A stretch of DNA of 10,655 nt, taken from assembly GCA_029288195.1 (NCBI GenBank), contig JARFPR010000027.1, positions 1-10,655 on the forward strand. Direction: 5' to 3'. Shown one piece after another: positions 1 to 5,850 of this stretch (its first letter is position 1; each line of letters starts with the position of its first letter). The notes beneath the pieces are model-generated. The model was not told the DNA's origin and ran no database searches. It saw nothing but the letters and a program-made list of their open reading frames with translations. The translations under genes were made by a program, and so were the position numbers. This DNA comes from Gammaproteobacteria bacterium (GTDB lineage: Bacteria > Pseudomonadota > Gammaproteobacteria > GCA-001735895).

Positions 1-648
1 GACCTGCTCGGTGCGATAGCGGTTGCAGCTTATTCGTACATGGCGCTGGTGCCGATCATCCAGCCACCAATCATGAAATTGCTAACCACCGAGGAAGAGC
101 GAAAGACCAAGATGACGCAACTGCGCAAGGTCTCGAAACTGGAAAGGATCCTGTTCCCGCTGATCCTGCTGTTGGTGGCGTTACTGCTATTACCCTCGGC
201 AACACCGTTGGTAGGGATGCTTTGCTTCGGCAACCTGTTGAAAGAAAGCGGCGTGGTCGATCGTCTGAGCAACACCGCGCAAAACGAATTGATCAATATC
301 GTGACGATTTTTCTCGGGCTCTCGGTCGGCTCCAAGCTCGCAGCAGACAAGTTCCTGAGCGCTGAGACCCTCGGCATTTTGCTACTCGGTATGGTCGCAT
401 TTTCAATTGGAACCGCGGCCGGCCTGATCATGGGTAAAATCATGTACCGGGTTACCGGTAAATCGGTCAATCCGCTGATTGGGGCCGCCGGCGTATCAGC
501 GGTACCCATGGCGGCACGCGTTGCCAACAAGATCGGCCTGCAGGCAAACCCGCAAAACTTTCTGCTGATGCACGCGATGGGCCCGAACGTGGCCGGCGTC
601 ATTGGTTCTGCAGTCGCCGCAGGCGTCCTCCTCGCCATCGTCGGTTAA
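1..648 (+). CDS. oadB: Sodium-pumping oxaloacetate decarboxylase subunit beta (C-terminal part)
   Basis: The reading frame is open from the first base, so the N-terminal part is cut off by the window edge; 215 residues are visible of a family usually about 375-435 long. OadB is the multi-spanning inner-membrane subunit that decarboxylates carboxybiotin and couples this to Na+ export. Seen here: the hallmark stretch GNLLKESGVVDRLSNTAQ followed by NIVTIFLGLSVGSKL, and later NPLIGAAGVSAVPMAARV. In that last motif the Asn, Gly, Ser and Arg sit at the spacing of Klebsiella OadB N373, G377, S382 and R389, which are known Na+/H+ pathway residues (numbering from memory). The end has the family-typical HAMGPNVAGVIGSAVAAG. 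The alpha and gamma subunits would be expected upstream, outside the window. The closely related methylmalonyl-CoA and glutaconyl-CoA decarboxylase beta subunits cannot be excluded from this half alone. Confidence 0.93.
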   Translation, partial: DLLGAIAVAAYSYMALVPIIQPPIMKLLTTEEERKTKMTQLRKVSKLERILFPLILLLVALLLLPSATPLVGMLCFGNLLKESGVVDRLSNTAQNELINIVTIFLGLSVGSKLAADKFLSAETLGILLLGMVAFSIGTAAGLIMGKIMYRVTGKSVNPLIGAAGVSAVPMAARVANKIGLQANPQNFLLMHAMGPNVAGVIGSAVAAGVLLAIVG

Positions 649-814
649 ACCTCGATACAAAGGACCTGCCGCCCTAATTCCTCCAAATCTTCAGGCTTGT
701 GCTGCTAACTCTTAATGCAGCATTCGTAATCAGAAAAGCAGACACTCAGATATCAAAGACCAGCGTCCGCTAACGACTGTCAGCTCAACCGGTAACAACG
801 ACAGCTGAATCGGA
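649..814. other. Convergent gap between oadB and phosphoketolase genes
   Basis: This 166-base spacer separates two converging genes. It contains a weak stem (TGCTGC near 700 pairing with GCAGCA near 718) and a short AGCG-TC-CGCT palindrome near 761. Neither is followed by a T-run on either strand, so I see no clear intrinsic terminator and no gene. Confidence 0.5.
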
Positions 815-3253
815 TTAAGCCCCCTTCGGCGAGGCCTGTTCGGAGGGCCGGCCGTAAGGCCACTCCCAGCTGGTGATTTCATCCTGGTCCTTGCCGTGCT
901 CATGAGCGTAGGTCAGTGCCTCGATGATCCGGTTCTTCATGCGCTCCTTGACATGTCCCGCCGCGGCGCCCAGTTTCGGTACCCGGTTAATAACGTCTAT
1001 CACCAGGTTGAAACGGTCAACCTGGTTGTTGATTGCCAGTTCCAGCGGGGTATTGATATTGCCTCGTTCCTTGTAGCCACGCACGTGGATGCGCTCCTGC
1101 TGGCTGCGCCTGTACACCAGTTTGTGTATCAGCCAGGGATAGCCGTGAAAATTGAAGATCACGGGCTTATCCGGAGTAAACAGTGAATCAAAGTCGCGAT
1201 TCGACAGCCCGTGCGGATGCTCTTCCTCGGACATCAGTTTGAACAGGTCGACGACATTGACAAAGCGGACCTTGAGTTCGGGAAATTCGTCACGCAGCAT
1301 AGCAGTTGCGGCCAGCGATTCGAGGGTCGGAATATCGCCGCAACAGGCCATGACAACATCGGGACTGCTGATCTTTTGCTCAACGTCATCGTTGCTGGCC
1401 CAGTCCCAGATACCGATACCCTTGGTACAGTGGATGATCGCCTCGTCCATGGTCAGGTACTGCAGGTGTTGCTGCTTGTCGGAAATGATGACATTGATGT
1501 AATCCACGCTGCGGAAGCAGTGATCGGCCACCGATAGCAGGCAATTGGCGTCCGGCGGAAAATAAACCCGCACCACGTCCGGGCTCTTGTTGGTGACGAG
1601 GTCGACATAACCCGGGTCCTGGTGGCTAAAGCCATTGTGGTCCTGGCGCCAAACCAGCGAGGATAGCAGAATGTTAAGCGAGGATACCGAACGCCGCCAG
1701 GGAACATGATTGCGACAAATATCAAGCCACTTGGCGTGCTGGTTGAACATCGAATCGACGACGTGGGCAAACGCTTCGTAGGTATGGAACAGTCCATGGC
1801 GACCGGTGAGCAGGTAGCCTTCGAGCCAACCCTGCAGCGTGTGCTCGCTCAGCATTTCCATGACGCGGCCGTCGCGTGCCAGCTCGGTGCCGCCCTCGTC
1901 CTCGGGGTAAAGATCTGCCATCCAGACCTTGCGCGTGACCTGGTAGGCATCCTGCAATCGATTGGACGCGGTTTCATCGGGTCCCATCAGGCGGAAATTA
2001 TCGGGATTGTTGCGGAATATTTCCCGCACCATCAGCCCCAGAGCCCGGGTGTTTTCGAAGCGGGCGGTGCCGGGGCGTTCCATGTCGATCGCGAATGACC
2101 GGAAATCGGGCAGTTTAAGGACCTTGCGCAGGAGTCCACCGTTGGCATGGGGATTGGCGCTCATGCGACGCTCACCGCGGGGTGCAAGCGCCTTGAGTTC
2201 GGTGATCAACGCGCCGCTGTCATCGAAAAGATCTTCTGGCTGGTAACGCCGCATCCAGTCTTCCAGGCTTTGCAGATGTTCGGGATTGGTATGCATGCCA
2301 CCCATCGGCACCTGGTGAGCTCTCCAGGAACCCTCCACACGGTTGCCGTCGACTTCCTGTGGTCCGGTCCAGCCTTTCGGGGTTCTCAGCACGACCATCG
2401 GCCAGCGCGGGCGTTCGGCGATGCCCGATGCTCGCTGGGTTTGCTGAATCTCGCGAATCTGCTGCAGGCAGCTCTCCATCACGGTCGCCATTTGACGATG
2501 GACTGCGGCGGGATCGCTGCCTTCGACGAAAAAGGGCGTATATCCATAGCCACGAAACAGCTGCTCGAGCTCCTCGGAAGAGATACGTGCGAGTATGGTC
2601 GGATTGGCGATCTTGTAGCCGTTCAGGTTCAACACCGGCAATACCGCACCGTCACGGATTGGGTTGAGGAACTTGTTTGAATGCCATGCGGTGGCAAGCG
2701 GGCCGGTTTCAGCTTCGCCGTCACCGACGACACAGGTCACGATCAGATCGGGATTGTCGAGTACCGCACCGTATGCATGTGACAGGCTGTAACCGAGTTC
2801 ACCACCCTCGTGAATCGAACCCGGTGTTTCCGGCGTTACGTGACTGCCGATGTACCCCGGAAACGAAAACTGTTTGAAAAAGCGTCGCATGCCCTCGACG
2901 TCTTCGCTCTTGTCCGGGTATATCTCGGAGTAGGTTCCCTCGAGGTAAACCGGACCCAGTACACCGGGCGCTCCGTGGCCGGGGCCGGCCATGAAAACCA
3001 TGTCGAGATCATACTTGTTGATCAATCGATTGCAGTGGACGTAGACGAAACTCAGGGCCGGAGATGCTCCCCAGTGACCGAGCAGACGGTGCTTGACGTG
3101 TTCCTTTTTCAGCGGTTCGCGCAGCAACGGGTTTGCCTGCAGGTAGATCATGCCAACCGCGAGGTAATTGCAGGCGCGCCAGTAAGCATCAATCAGCCGC
3201 AGTTGGTCGTCGCTGAGGGTGTGTTCTGAGTTTACGGTGCTGATCGCGTCCAT
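815..3253 (-). CDS. xfp: Phosphoketolase (xylulose-5-P / fructose-6-P)
   Basis: Thiamine-diphosphate enzyme that cleaves xylulose 5-phosphate (often also fructose 6-phosphate) with phosphate to acetyl phosphate and a C3 or C4 sugar phosphate; cytosolic. The 812 residues match the usual family length of about 790-830, so it looks intact. Motifs in order: LGHWG (His60), GPGHGAP (His93), SHVTPETPGSIHEGGELGYS (137-156), the ThDP/Mg2+ motif beginning GDGEAETGP (177 on) and ending at Asn193, RAHQVP (His313), NPHANGG (367-373), GPDETASNRL (424-433), YEAF with the catalytic-type Glu493, and WRQDHNGFSHQDPG (His544). The start at 3253 places the family N-terminus correctly and has GGGA eight bases upstream. 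A TATACT -10 candidate lies at 3284-3289, without a recognisable -35. It converges on oadB. The acetate kinase or phosphotransacetylase that often accompanies it is not in the window. Preference between the two substrates cannot be read from sequence. Confidence 0.97.
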   Translation of the reverse strand: MDAISTVNSEHTLSDDQLRLIDAYWRACNYLAVGMIYLQANPLLREPLKKEHVKHRLLGHWGASPALSFVYVHCNRLINKYDLDMVFMAGPGHGAPGVLGPVYLEGTYSEIYPDKSEDVEGMRRFFKQFSFPGYIGSHVTPETPGSIHEGGELGYSLSHAYGAVLDNPDLIVTCVVGDGEAETGPLATAWHSNKFLNPIRDGAVLPVLNLNGYKIANPTILARISSEELEQLFRGYGYTPFFVEGSDPAAVHRQMATVMESCLQQIREIQQTQRASGIAERPRWPMVVLRTPKGWTGPQEVDGNRVEGSWRAHQVPMGGMHTNPEHLQSLEDWMRRYQPEDLFDDSGALITELKALAPRGERRMSANPHANGGLLRKVLKLPDFRSFAIDMERPGTARFENTRALGLMVREIFRNNPDNFRLMGPDETASNRLQDAYQVTRKVWMADLYPEDEGGTELARDGRVMEMLSEHTLQGWLEGYLLTGRHGLFHTYEAFAHVVDSMFNQHAKWLDICRNHVPWRRSVSSLNILLSSLVWRQDHNGFSHQDPGYVDLVTNKSPDVVRVYFPPDANCLLSVADHCFRSVDYINVIISDKQQHLQYLTMDEAIIHCTKGIGIWDWASNDDVEQKISSPDVVMACCGDIPTLESLAATAMLRDEFPELKVRFVNVVDLFKLMSEEEHPHGLSNRDFDSLFTPDKPVIFNFHGYPWLIHKLVYRRSQQERIHVRGYKERGNINTPLELAINNQVDRFNLVIDVINRVPKLGAAAGHVKERMKNRIIEALTYAHEHGKDQDEITSWEWPYGRPSEQASPKGA

Positions 3254-3283
3254 AGTTTCTGTCCCGGGTGTAAAGATTCAAAG

Positions 3284-3289
3284 AGTATA
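3284..3289 (-). promoter_or_regulatory. Candidate -10 element for the phosphoketolase gene
   Basis: Read on the minus strand this is TATACT (5/6 to consensus), giving a start near 3277 and a leader of about 24 bases before the ATG. No -35 resembling TTGACA lies 16-18 bases further upstream and there is no extended TG, so if real it probably depends on an activator. Confidence 0.35.
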
Positions 3290-3343
3290 TTCTGGCGTTA
3301 ATCCCCGATATCCCGGAGTCGATAATTCAGATACTCATTAACG

Positions 3344-3355
3344 AGGATAAATCCT
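3344..3355. repeat. Inverted repeat AGGAT-AA-ATCCT
   Basis: A perfect 5-2-5 palindrome. It is centred about 72 bases upstream of the inferred phosphoketolase transcription start, a position compatible with an activator or repressor site. Sites this short occur by chance, so confidence is low. Confidence 0.25.
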
Positions 3356-3395
3356 AATTGAAGCAGCCACGATTGACTATTTACTGACAATCTTC

Positions 3396-3410
3396 GGTGC
3401 ACGATGCACC
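3396..3410. repeat. Inverted repeat GGTGCA-CGA-TGCACC
   Basis: A perfect 6-3-6 inverted repeat. The right half continues as TGCACC-ATTAT-GGAACC, which resembles an imperfect NtrC-type site (TGCACC-N5-GGTGCA). I see no sigma-54 promoter (GG-N10-GC) clearly placed with it, so the NtrC reading is weak. Operator or short RNA hairpin are the alternatives. Confidence 0.35.
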
Positions 3411-3457
3411 ATTATGGAACCCCATTGTGACAAATCAATGTCGAGCCTTCGCATATA

Positions 3458-3483
3458 TCCGCGCTTGCTGCGGAGCTTTTTTT
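3458..3483 (+). terminator. Intrinsic-terminator-like hairpin with T7 tail
   Basis: A short stem TCCGC / GCGGA (3458-3462 with 3470-3474) around a seven-base loop is followed by GC and seven Ts (3477-3483) on the plus strand. The stem is short for a strong terminator. There is no rightward gene just upstream, so it would end an antisense or small RNA started between the phosphoketolase start and about 3425. Confidence 0.4.
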
Positions 3484-3502
3484 GGAAAAGTTTAATTATA
3501 AT

Positions 3503-3517
3503 CCGGGTTTTACCCGG
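3503..3517. repeat. Hairpin CCGGGT-TTT-ACCCGG
   Basis: A perfect 6-bp, GC-rich stem with a three-base loop, preceded by TATAAT at 3497-3502. The flank on the plus strand is pyrimidine-rich (CATCTTCTTCCC) but has no T-run, so it is not a good rightward terminator; on the minus strand the following sequence is A/T-rich but mixed. Confidence 0.4.
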
Positions 3518-3636
3518 CATCTTCTTCCCGTGTCAATTCTGTCACAGCTTAATACTGAGACCCGCGTCGGCCAGCTACCGGAACATTTCTAACATGCTGG
3601 TGCCCCGGGTTTGCATTGATCGCTTGAAGTTAACCA

Positions 3637-3695
3637 GCCGAAGCCTGACAGCCTTCGGCCCGATCCCTGGCATGCTGAAATAAGCGACAGCTTAT
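3637..3695. repeat. Two adjacent hairpins
   Basis: The first is GCCGAAG (3637-3643) pairing with CTTCGGC (3653-3659) across a nine-base loop. The second is ATAAGC (3680-3685) pairing with GCTTAT (3690-3695) across GACA, followed by CGTTGTTT. The second could act as a weak rightward terminator. No gene on either strand is clearly linked to them. Confidence 0.4.
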
Positions 3696-3745
3696 CGTTG
3701 TTTAGTCTGATCGTATTGCCCATGATCTTTGTCATAAACTGGTTA

Positions 3746-3773
3746 GCCCCGGATTTTTTGCTTAGCCCGGGGC
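3746..3773. repeat. GC-rich hairpin with T-rich loop
   Basis: GCCCCGG (3746-3752) pairs perfectly with CCGGGGC (3767-3773). The 14-base loop contains a run of six Ts (3754-3759). An alternative fold uses CCCGGG in the right arm. The T-run sits in the loop rather than after the stem, so this is not a standard terminator. Confidence 0.4.
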
Positions 3774-3923
3774 AAGCATAGCAAACAGCATCAACGTGAT
3801 ATTCGGAAATGACGGATATCCGGCATTTTCGGTTGCAGTCGCTGCGCCTGGAGACGAGGATGGCACCGTTTCCTGCGAAATAGCGGGGCAGCCTGCGAAT
3901 TCGGATAATGCTGACCTGGATCA

Positions 3924-3952
3924 TTTTCAGCTATGCTGGCAGACTCTAAAAT
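3924..3952 (+). promoter_or_regulatory. Candidate sigma-70 promoter for the small-protein/PHA pair
   Basis: TTTTCA (3924-3929) and TAAAAT (3947-3952) are separated by 17 bases, giving a start near 3959. This is downstream of the in-frame ATG at 3933 and upstream of the ATG at 3984, and so favours the shorter form of the following gene. Confidence 0.35.
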
Positions 3953-3983
3953 TCGAGTCTTGCAGCAATATAGAGCTATCGCG

Positions 3984-4202
3984 ATGGGACGTTTTCTTGT
4001 TACCGGCATCACCTTCGGCGTCTTCATGACCGAGGCGATTATTCATTACAATATGGGAAAGGCCAAAGGTGCTAAGGATTTCAAGATGAAATTGCCGCCA
4101 CCGAAGGAGTTGGCGAAAATTGCCGCTGTCACCGGCGCCTTCGCGCTCGCAAGCGGTATGATTATCGGCTCGTTGCAGCGCAATCCGGGATCCAGGAAGT
4201 AA
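3984..4202 (+). CDS. Small two-helix membrane protein, unknown function
   Basis: I do not recognise this 72-residue protein. It begins MGRFLVTGITFGVFMTEAII, a hydrophobic helix at residues 4-20, continues with a Lys-rich, Pro-containing link (25-44, including KLPPPKE), and has a second hydrophobic helix AAVTGAFALASGMIIGSL (47-64) before a basic tail. This is a helical hairpin, probably in the inner membrane with its basic loop facing the cytoplasm. An in-frame ATG at 3933 would add 17 polar residues before the first helix; I prefer 3984 because the added residues look non-membrane-like and a promoter candidate lies between the two. No good Shine-Dalgarno is visible for either. It lies 89 bases before the PHA-system gene on the same strand, so the two are probably co-transcribed. 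Confidence 0.7.
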   Translation: MGRFLVTGITFGVFMTEAIIHYNMGKAKGAKDFKMKLPPPKELAKIAAVTGAFALASGMIIGSLQRNPGSRK

Positions 4203-4240
4203 TTAGAGACGGGCAAGGGATGGATTCGATGCCCATGGAT

Positions 4241-4254
4241 TCGTTTCGAAACGA
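4241..4254. promoter_or_regulatory. 14-base perfect palindrome upstream of the PHA-system gene
   Basis: TCGTTTCGAAACGA is its own reverse complement. It lies 37 bases before the ATG at 4292, in the 89-base spacer after the small membrane protein gene. Operator or short hairpin are both possible; no matching -10/-35 pair is evident around it. Confidence 0.35.
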
Positions 4255-4291
4255 TAAATCCCGCCACCTGGCTAACACCGGTTAAATATCC

Positions 4292-4567
4292 ATGGCCAGT
4301 GTCCATATCAAAAGATCGCATCAGCTGGAACATGACCGAGTCCACCAGGAGGTCGAACAACTGGCGGACAAGCTTGCTTCGGAATTGTCCGCGAGCTATA
4401 GCTGGAAAGGCGAGCGCCTGGAGTTCAAGCGCAGTGGTGCAAACGGTTTCATCGAAATCGGCGACCACGAGCTCGAAATCGAAATCAAACTGGGGATGTT
4501 GCTGACGCCGCTGAAATCGACGATCGAAACCAAAATCAACGATTACCTCGACAAGGCGCTGGGCTAG
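4292..4567 (+). CDS. Polyhydroxyalkanoic acid system protein (PHA_gran_rgn family)
   Basis: This small cytosolic protein of 91 residues is about the usual family length. It resembles the putative PHA-system family in its start (SVHIKRSHQL), the acidic/basic helix at 15-34, YSWKGERLEFKRSGANGFIE (36-55), and the alternating strand HELEIEIKLGMLLTPLK (59-75) before a final amphipathic helix. The family is named for genes found near PHA synthesis and granule genes; its biochemical role is not established. No PHA synthase or phasin is visible in this window, so the PHA link rests on the family assignment alone. Its stop shares CTAG with the converging EcsC-family gene. Shine-Dalgarno is weak. Confidence 0.82.
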   Translation: MASVHIKRSHQLEHDRVHQEVEQLADKLASELSASYSWKGERLEFKRSGANGFIEIGDHELEIEIKLGMLLTPLKSTIETKINDYLDKALG

Positions 4568-5409
4568 TTTTCGTCTTTAAACGATTCGTACTGGCTGCGT
4601 ACAAATTCCTTATCGTACTTGCGTTCCAGCCGGCGTACGGTGAAATGGGCCCGCGCCATGTGCTGAAAGTGTTGCATGAAAATCGTGTTGATTGCCGCCG
4701 CACTGACGGCGCCGACGATCGGCATGATTTGTAGCGCGGTGCGTTGTGATACCACGATACCGAAGCGGCTGGCGACCCCATGCGCCATATTCAATAACAC
4801 CGGCGCGGCATCGGTTGCGAGGCCATGCTGCGCGATATGCGAGGTGACCGACGACATGTATCCCGACAACGCCAGGCGTACGCCGTAATACCCGGTTTCG
4901 GCGGCATCGTCGATTTCGCTTCGACCGCCAAACGCAAAAACCTGTACGCAGGCCATCCGGGTTTCGAGCATATCGATATCTTCGCCCTGGTCGCGGGCAA
5001 TTTCGGCGATTCCGCGTAGCATCAGCGTCGTGGTCACCGGTAATTCAACGATGATTCCGGGTAATCCGAACAGCCCGCCGAGCCCGCCTGACCCGGCCAC
5101 CAGCGCCTTGTAGTAGGTTTCGTGCGCACTCACCTCGTGGTGACGTCGCATGGTCGTCACCGCCGTGTCCAGTGCCTTGACGATCGCCTTTTCGGCGGTA
5201 TCGTGGATCGACTTGTACCATTTCTTGGGCAACATGTGCGCCGCAATTTCGATGGGGGTACCCACGACGTTGGAAATACGGGCCGCCAGACTCGGGTGCT
5301 CAAGGGTTTCGAAGGCCTGGCGTAAAATTTCCAGATCCTGCTCTTCCAGCGCCATGGGTAAATTTCCGATCCGGGCCGTTTTACCTGTTTTTGCTTTCGC
5401 TTGAGCCAT
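4564..5409 (-). CDS. EcsC family protein
   Basis: This 281-residue protein has the layout of EcsC-family proteins: a helical N-terminal half (20-100), then the glycine-rich, weakly hydrophobic segment GSGGLGGLFGLPGIIVELPVTT (106-127), followed by LMLRGIAEIARDQGEDI and a mostly alpha-helical remainder, with a second hydrophobic stretch at 226-245 (QIMPIVGAVSAAAINTIFM). EcsC is named from the Bacillus ecs operon, but the molecular function of the family is unknown; membrane association is likely. The N-terminal 18 residues are Lys/Ala-rich, and an in-frame Met19 is an alternative start; no clear Shine-Dalgarno decides between them. It converges on the PHA-system gene with a four-base overlap and is divergent from the DUF5132 operon. 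The FNR-type box between them is not placed well for this gene. Confidence 0.85.
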   Translation of the reverse strand: MAQAKAKTGKTARIGNLPMALEEQDLEILRQAFETLEHPSLAARISNVVGTPIEIAAHMLPKKWYKSIHDTAEKAIVKALDTAVTTMRRHHEVSAHETYYKALVAGSGGLGGLFGLPGIIVELPVTTTLMLRGIAEIARDQGEDIDMLETRMACVQVFAFGGRSEIDDAAETGYYGVRLALSGYMSSVTSHIAQHGLATDAAPVLLNMAHGVASRFGIVVSQRTALQIMPIVGAVSAAAINTIFMQHFQHMARAHFTVRRLERKYDKEFVRSQYESFKDEN

Positions 5410-5436
5410 TTTTACAGTTTATGCCGGGTTCGTCGG

Positions 5437-5461
5437 GATCAATATGATCTTGATCATGATC
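5437..5461. repeat. Cluster of four GATC sites
   Basis: GATC occurs at 5437, 5446, 5452 and 5458, four times within 25 bases, where about one per 256 is expected by chance. The last two lie inside the FNR-type box. Part of the clustering comes from the palindromic nature of the box itself. Confidence 0.8.
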
Positions 5462-5463
5462 AA
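5450..5463 (+). promoter_or_regulatory. FNR/FixK/Anr-type box (perfect consensus)
   Basis: TTGATCATGATCAA matches TTGAT-N4-ATCAA at all ten defined bases. It lies 57 bases upstream of the DUF5132-like gene start at 5521. A -10 candidate begins 20-22 bases after it, placing the box near -40 to -41.5, the class II activator position. For the leftward EcsC-family gene the matching position has no -10-like sequence (CCGGCA), so the rightward operon is the likely target. The direct evidence is the sequence match; control by an oxygen-sensing CRP/FNR-family protein is inferred. Confidence 0.75.
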
Positions 5464-5480
5464 GAAGTATAATGGATTTG

Positions 5481-5489
5481 TGATATATT
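5481..5489 (+). promoter_or_regulatory. Extended -10 element for the DUF5132/HMA2 operon
   Basis: TGATATATT is an extended -10 (TG, one base, then TATATT, 5/6 to consensus), giving a start near 5496 and a leader of about 25 bases. No -35 is present, as expected for an activator-driven promoter. A second TATAAT at 5468-5473 is a perfect hexamer, but it would put the FNR-type box at about -23, where binding should block rather than activate. Confidence 0.6.
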
Positions 5490-5520
5490 TTGGCGATATC
5501 AAATCAGAAGACTCGCCCAC

Positions 5521-5850
5521 ATGGCACGTATTAGCAATTTAGGTAAAGGCATTGGCATTGGCATCGGGATTGCGATCCTGGTGCCGGTGGCGGTTGCGAC
5601 GCTCGCGCCGGTTTTGAAGCCGATTGTGCGGCAGGGATTGAAATCGGGCATCCGCGCGATCGAGCGAGGTCGCGAAGCCTGGGCCGAATCCGTCGAGGTG
5701 GTCGAAGACCTGGTCGCTGAAACCCAGGGCGAAATGCGCGCCGCGGCCGAAGAAGCCGGCAGTGACGAGGCCGCGCAACCAGATGCCGGGGCAGATACCG
5801 GCGCACAGACCGAAGATTCGGCAAAAGTTACGAGCATTGTCAACGAATGA
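5521..5850 (+). CDS. DUF5132-like single-helix membrane protein
   Basis: This is a 109-residue protein. Residues 8-32 form a glycine-rich membrane segment (GKGIGIGIGIAILVPVAVAT), followed by LAPVLKPIVRQGLKSGIRA and an amphipathic helix with REAWAESVEVVEDLVAETQGEM (51-72), then an acidic Ala/Asp-rich disordered tail. The VLKPIVRQGLKSG and EDLVAE elements are typical of DUF5132 proteins, which are often encoded beside HMA2-domain proteins and P-type ATPases (from memory of family contexts). The function is unknown; a membrane-anchored accessory to the nearby cation pump is inference. Its stop overlaps the next start as ATGA, implying translational coupling. The Gly-Ile run is encoded by near-perfect hexanucleotide repeats (GGCATT). 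It is preceded by a strong FNR-type promoter; the ribosome site (AGAAGA) is weak. Confidence 0.82.
   Translation: MARISNLGKGIGIGIGIAILVPVAVATLAPVLKPIVRQGLKSGIRAIERGREAWAESVEVVEDLVAETQGEMRAAAEEAGSDEAAQPDAGADTGAQTEDSAKVTSIVNE

Larger units (their letters stand above)
3254..3983. other. 730-base gene-poor, hairpin-rich intergenic region
   Basis: No open frame here has convincing protein character; the frames are short, Cys/Arg/Pro-rich or unstructured. It lies between the 5' ends of the leftward phosphoketolase gene and the rightward small-protein/PHA pair, so it must hold both promoters. It carries several inverted repeats (3344-3355, 3396-3410, 3503-3517, 3637-3659, 3680-3695, 3746-3773) and a terminator-like hairpin with seven Ts (3458-3483). 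The density of hairpins suggests structured RNA, regulatory sites or the remains of a decayed gene; I cannot tell which. Confidence 0.6.

Noticed and set aside
30..638. 202-residue open frame on the minus strand opposite oadB
   Set aside because: It is antisense to a gene with clear OadB motifs; its protein is rich in Ser/Arg/Pro without domain-like features, typical of a shadow frame.
2147..2680. 177-residue plus-strand open frame inside the phosphoketolase gene
   Set aside because: It is an antisense shadow of well-conserved phosphoketolase codons.
3396..3420. NtrC-controlled sigma-54 promoter
   Set aside because: TGCACC-N5-GGAACC is only a partial NtrC match and I found no convincing GG-N10-GC promoter element around it.
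3414..3683. 89-residue plus-strand open frame in the intergenic region
   Set aside because: It runs through the T7 hairpin and other stems, has no ribosome site, and its translation shows no recognisable pattern.
3589..4027. Minus-strand open frames of 111 and 78 residues
   Set aside because: Cys/Arg-rich, featureless translations overlapping hairpins and the start of the small membrane protein gene.
5468..5473. Perfect TATAAT just downstream of the FNR-type box
   Set aside because: It would centre the box at about -23, incompatible with activation, and has no -35; the extended -10 at 5481-5489 fits better. It could mark a repressed alternative promoter.
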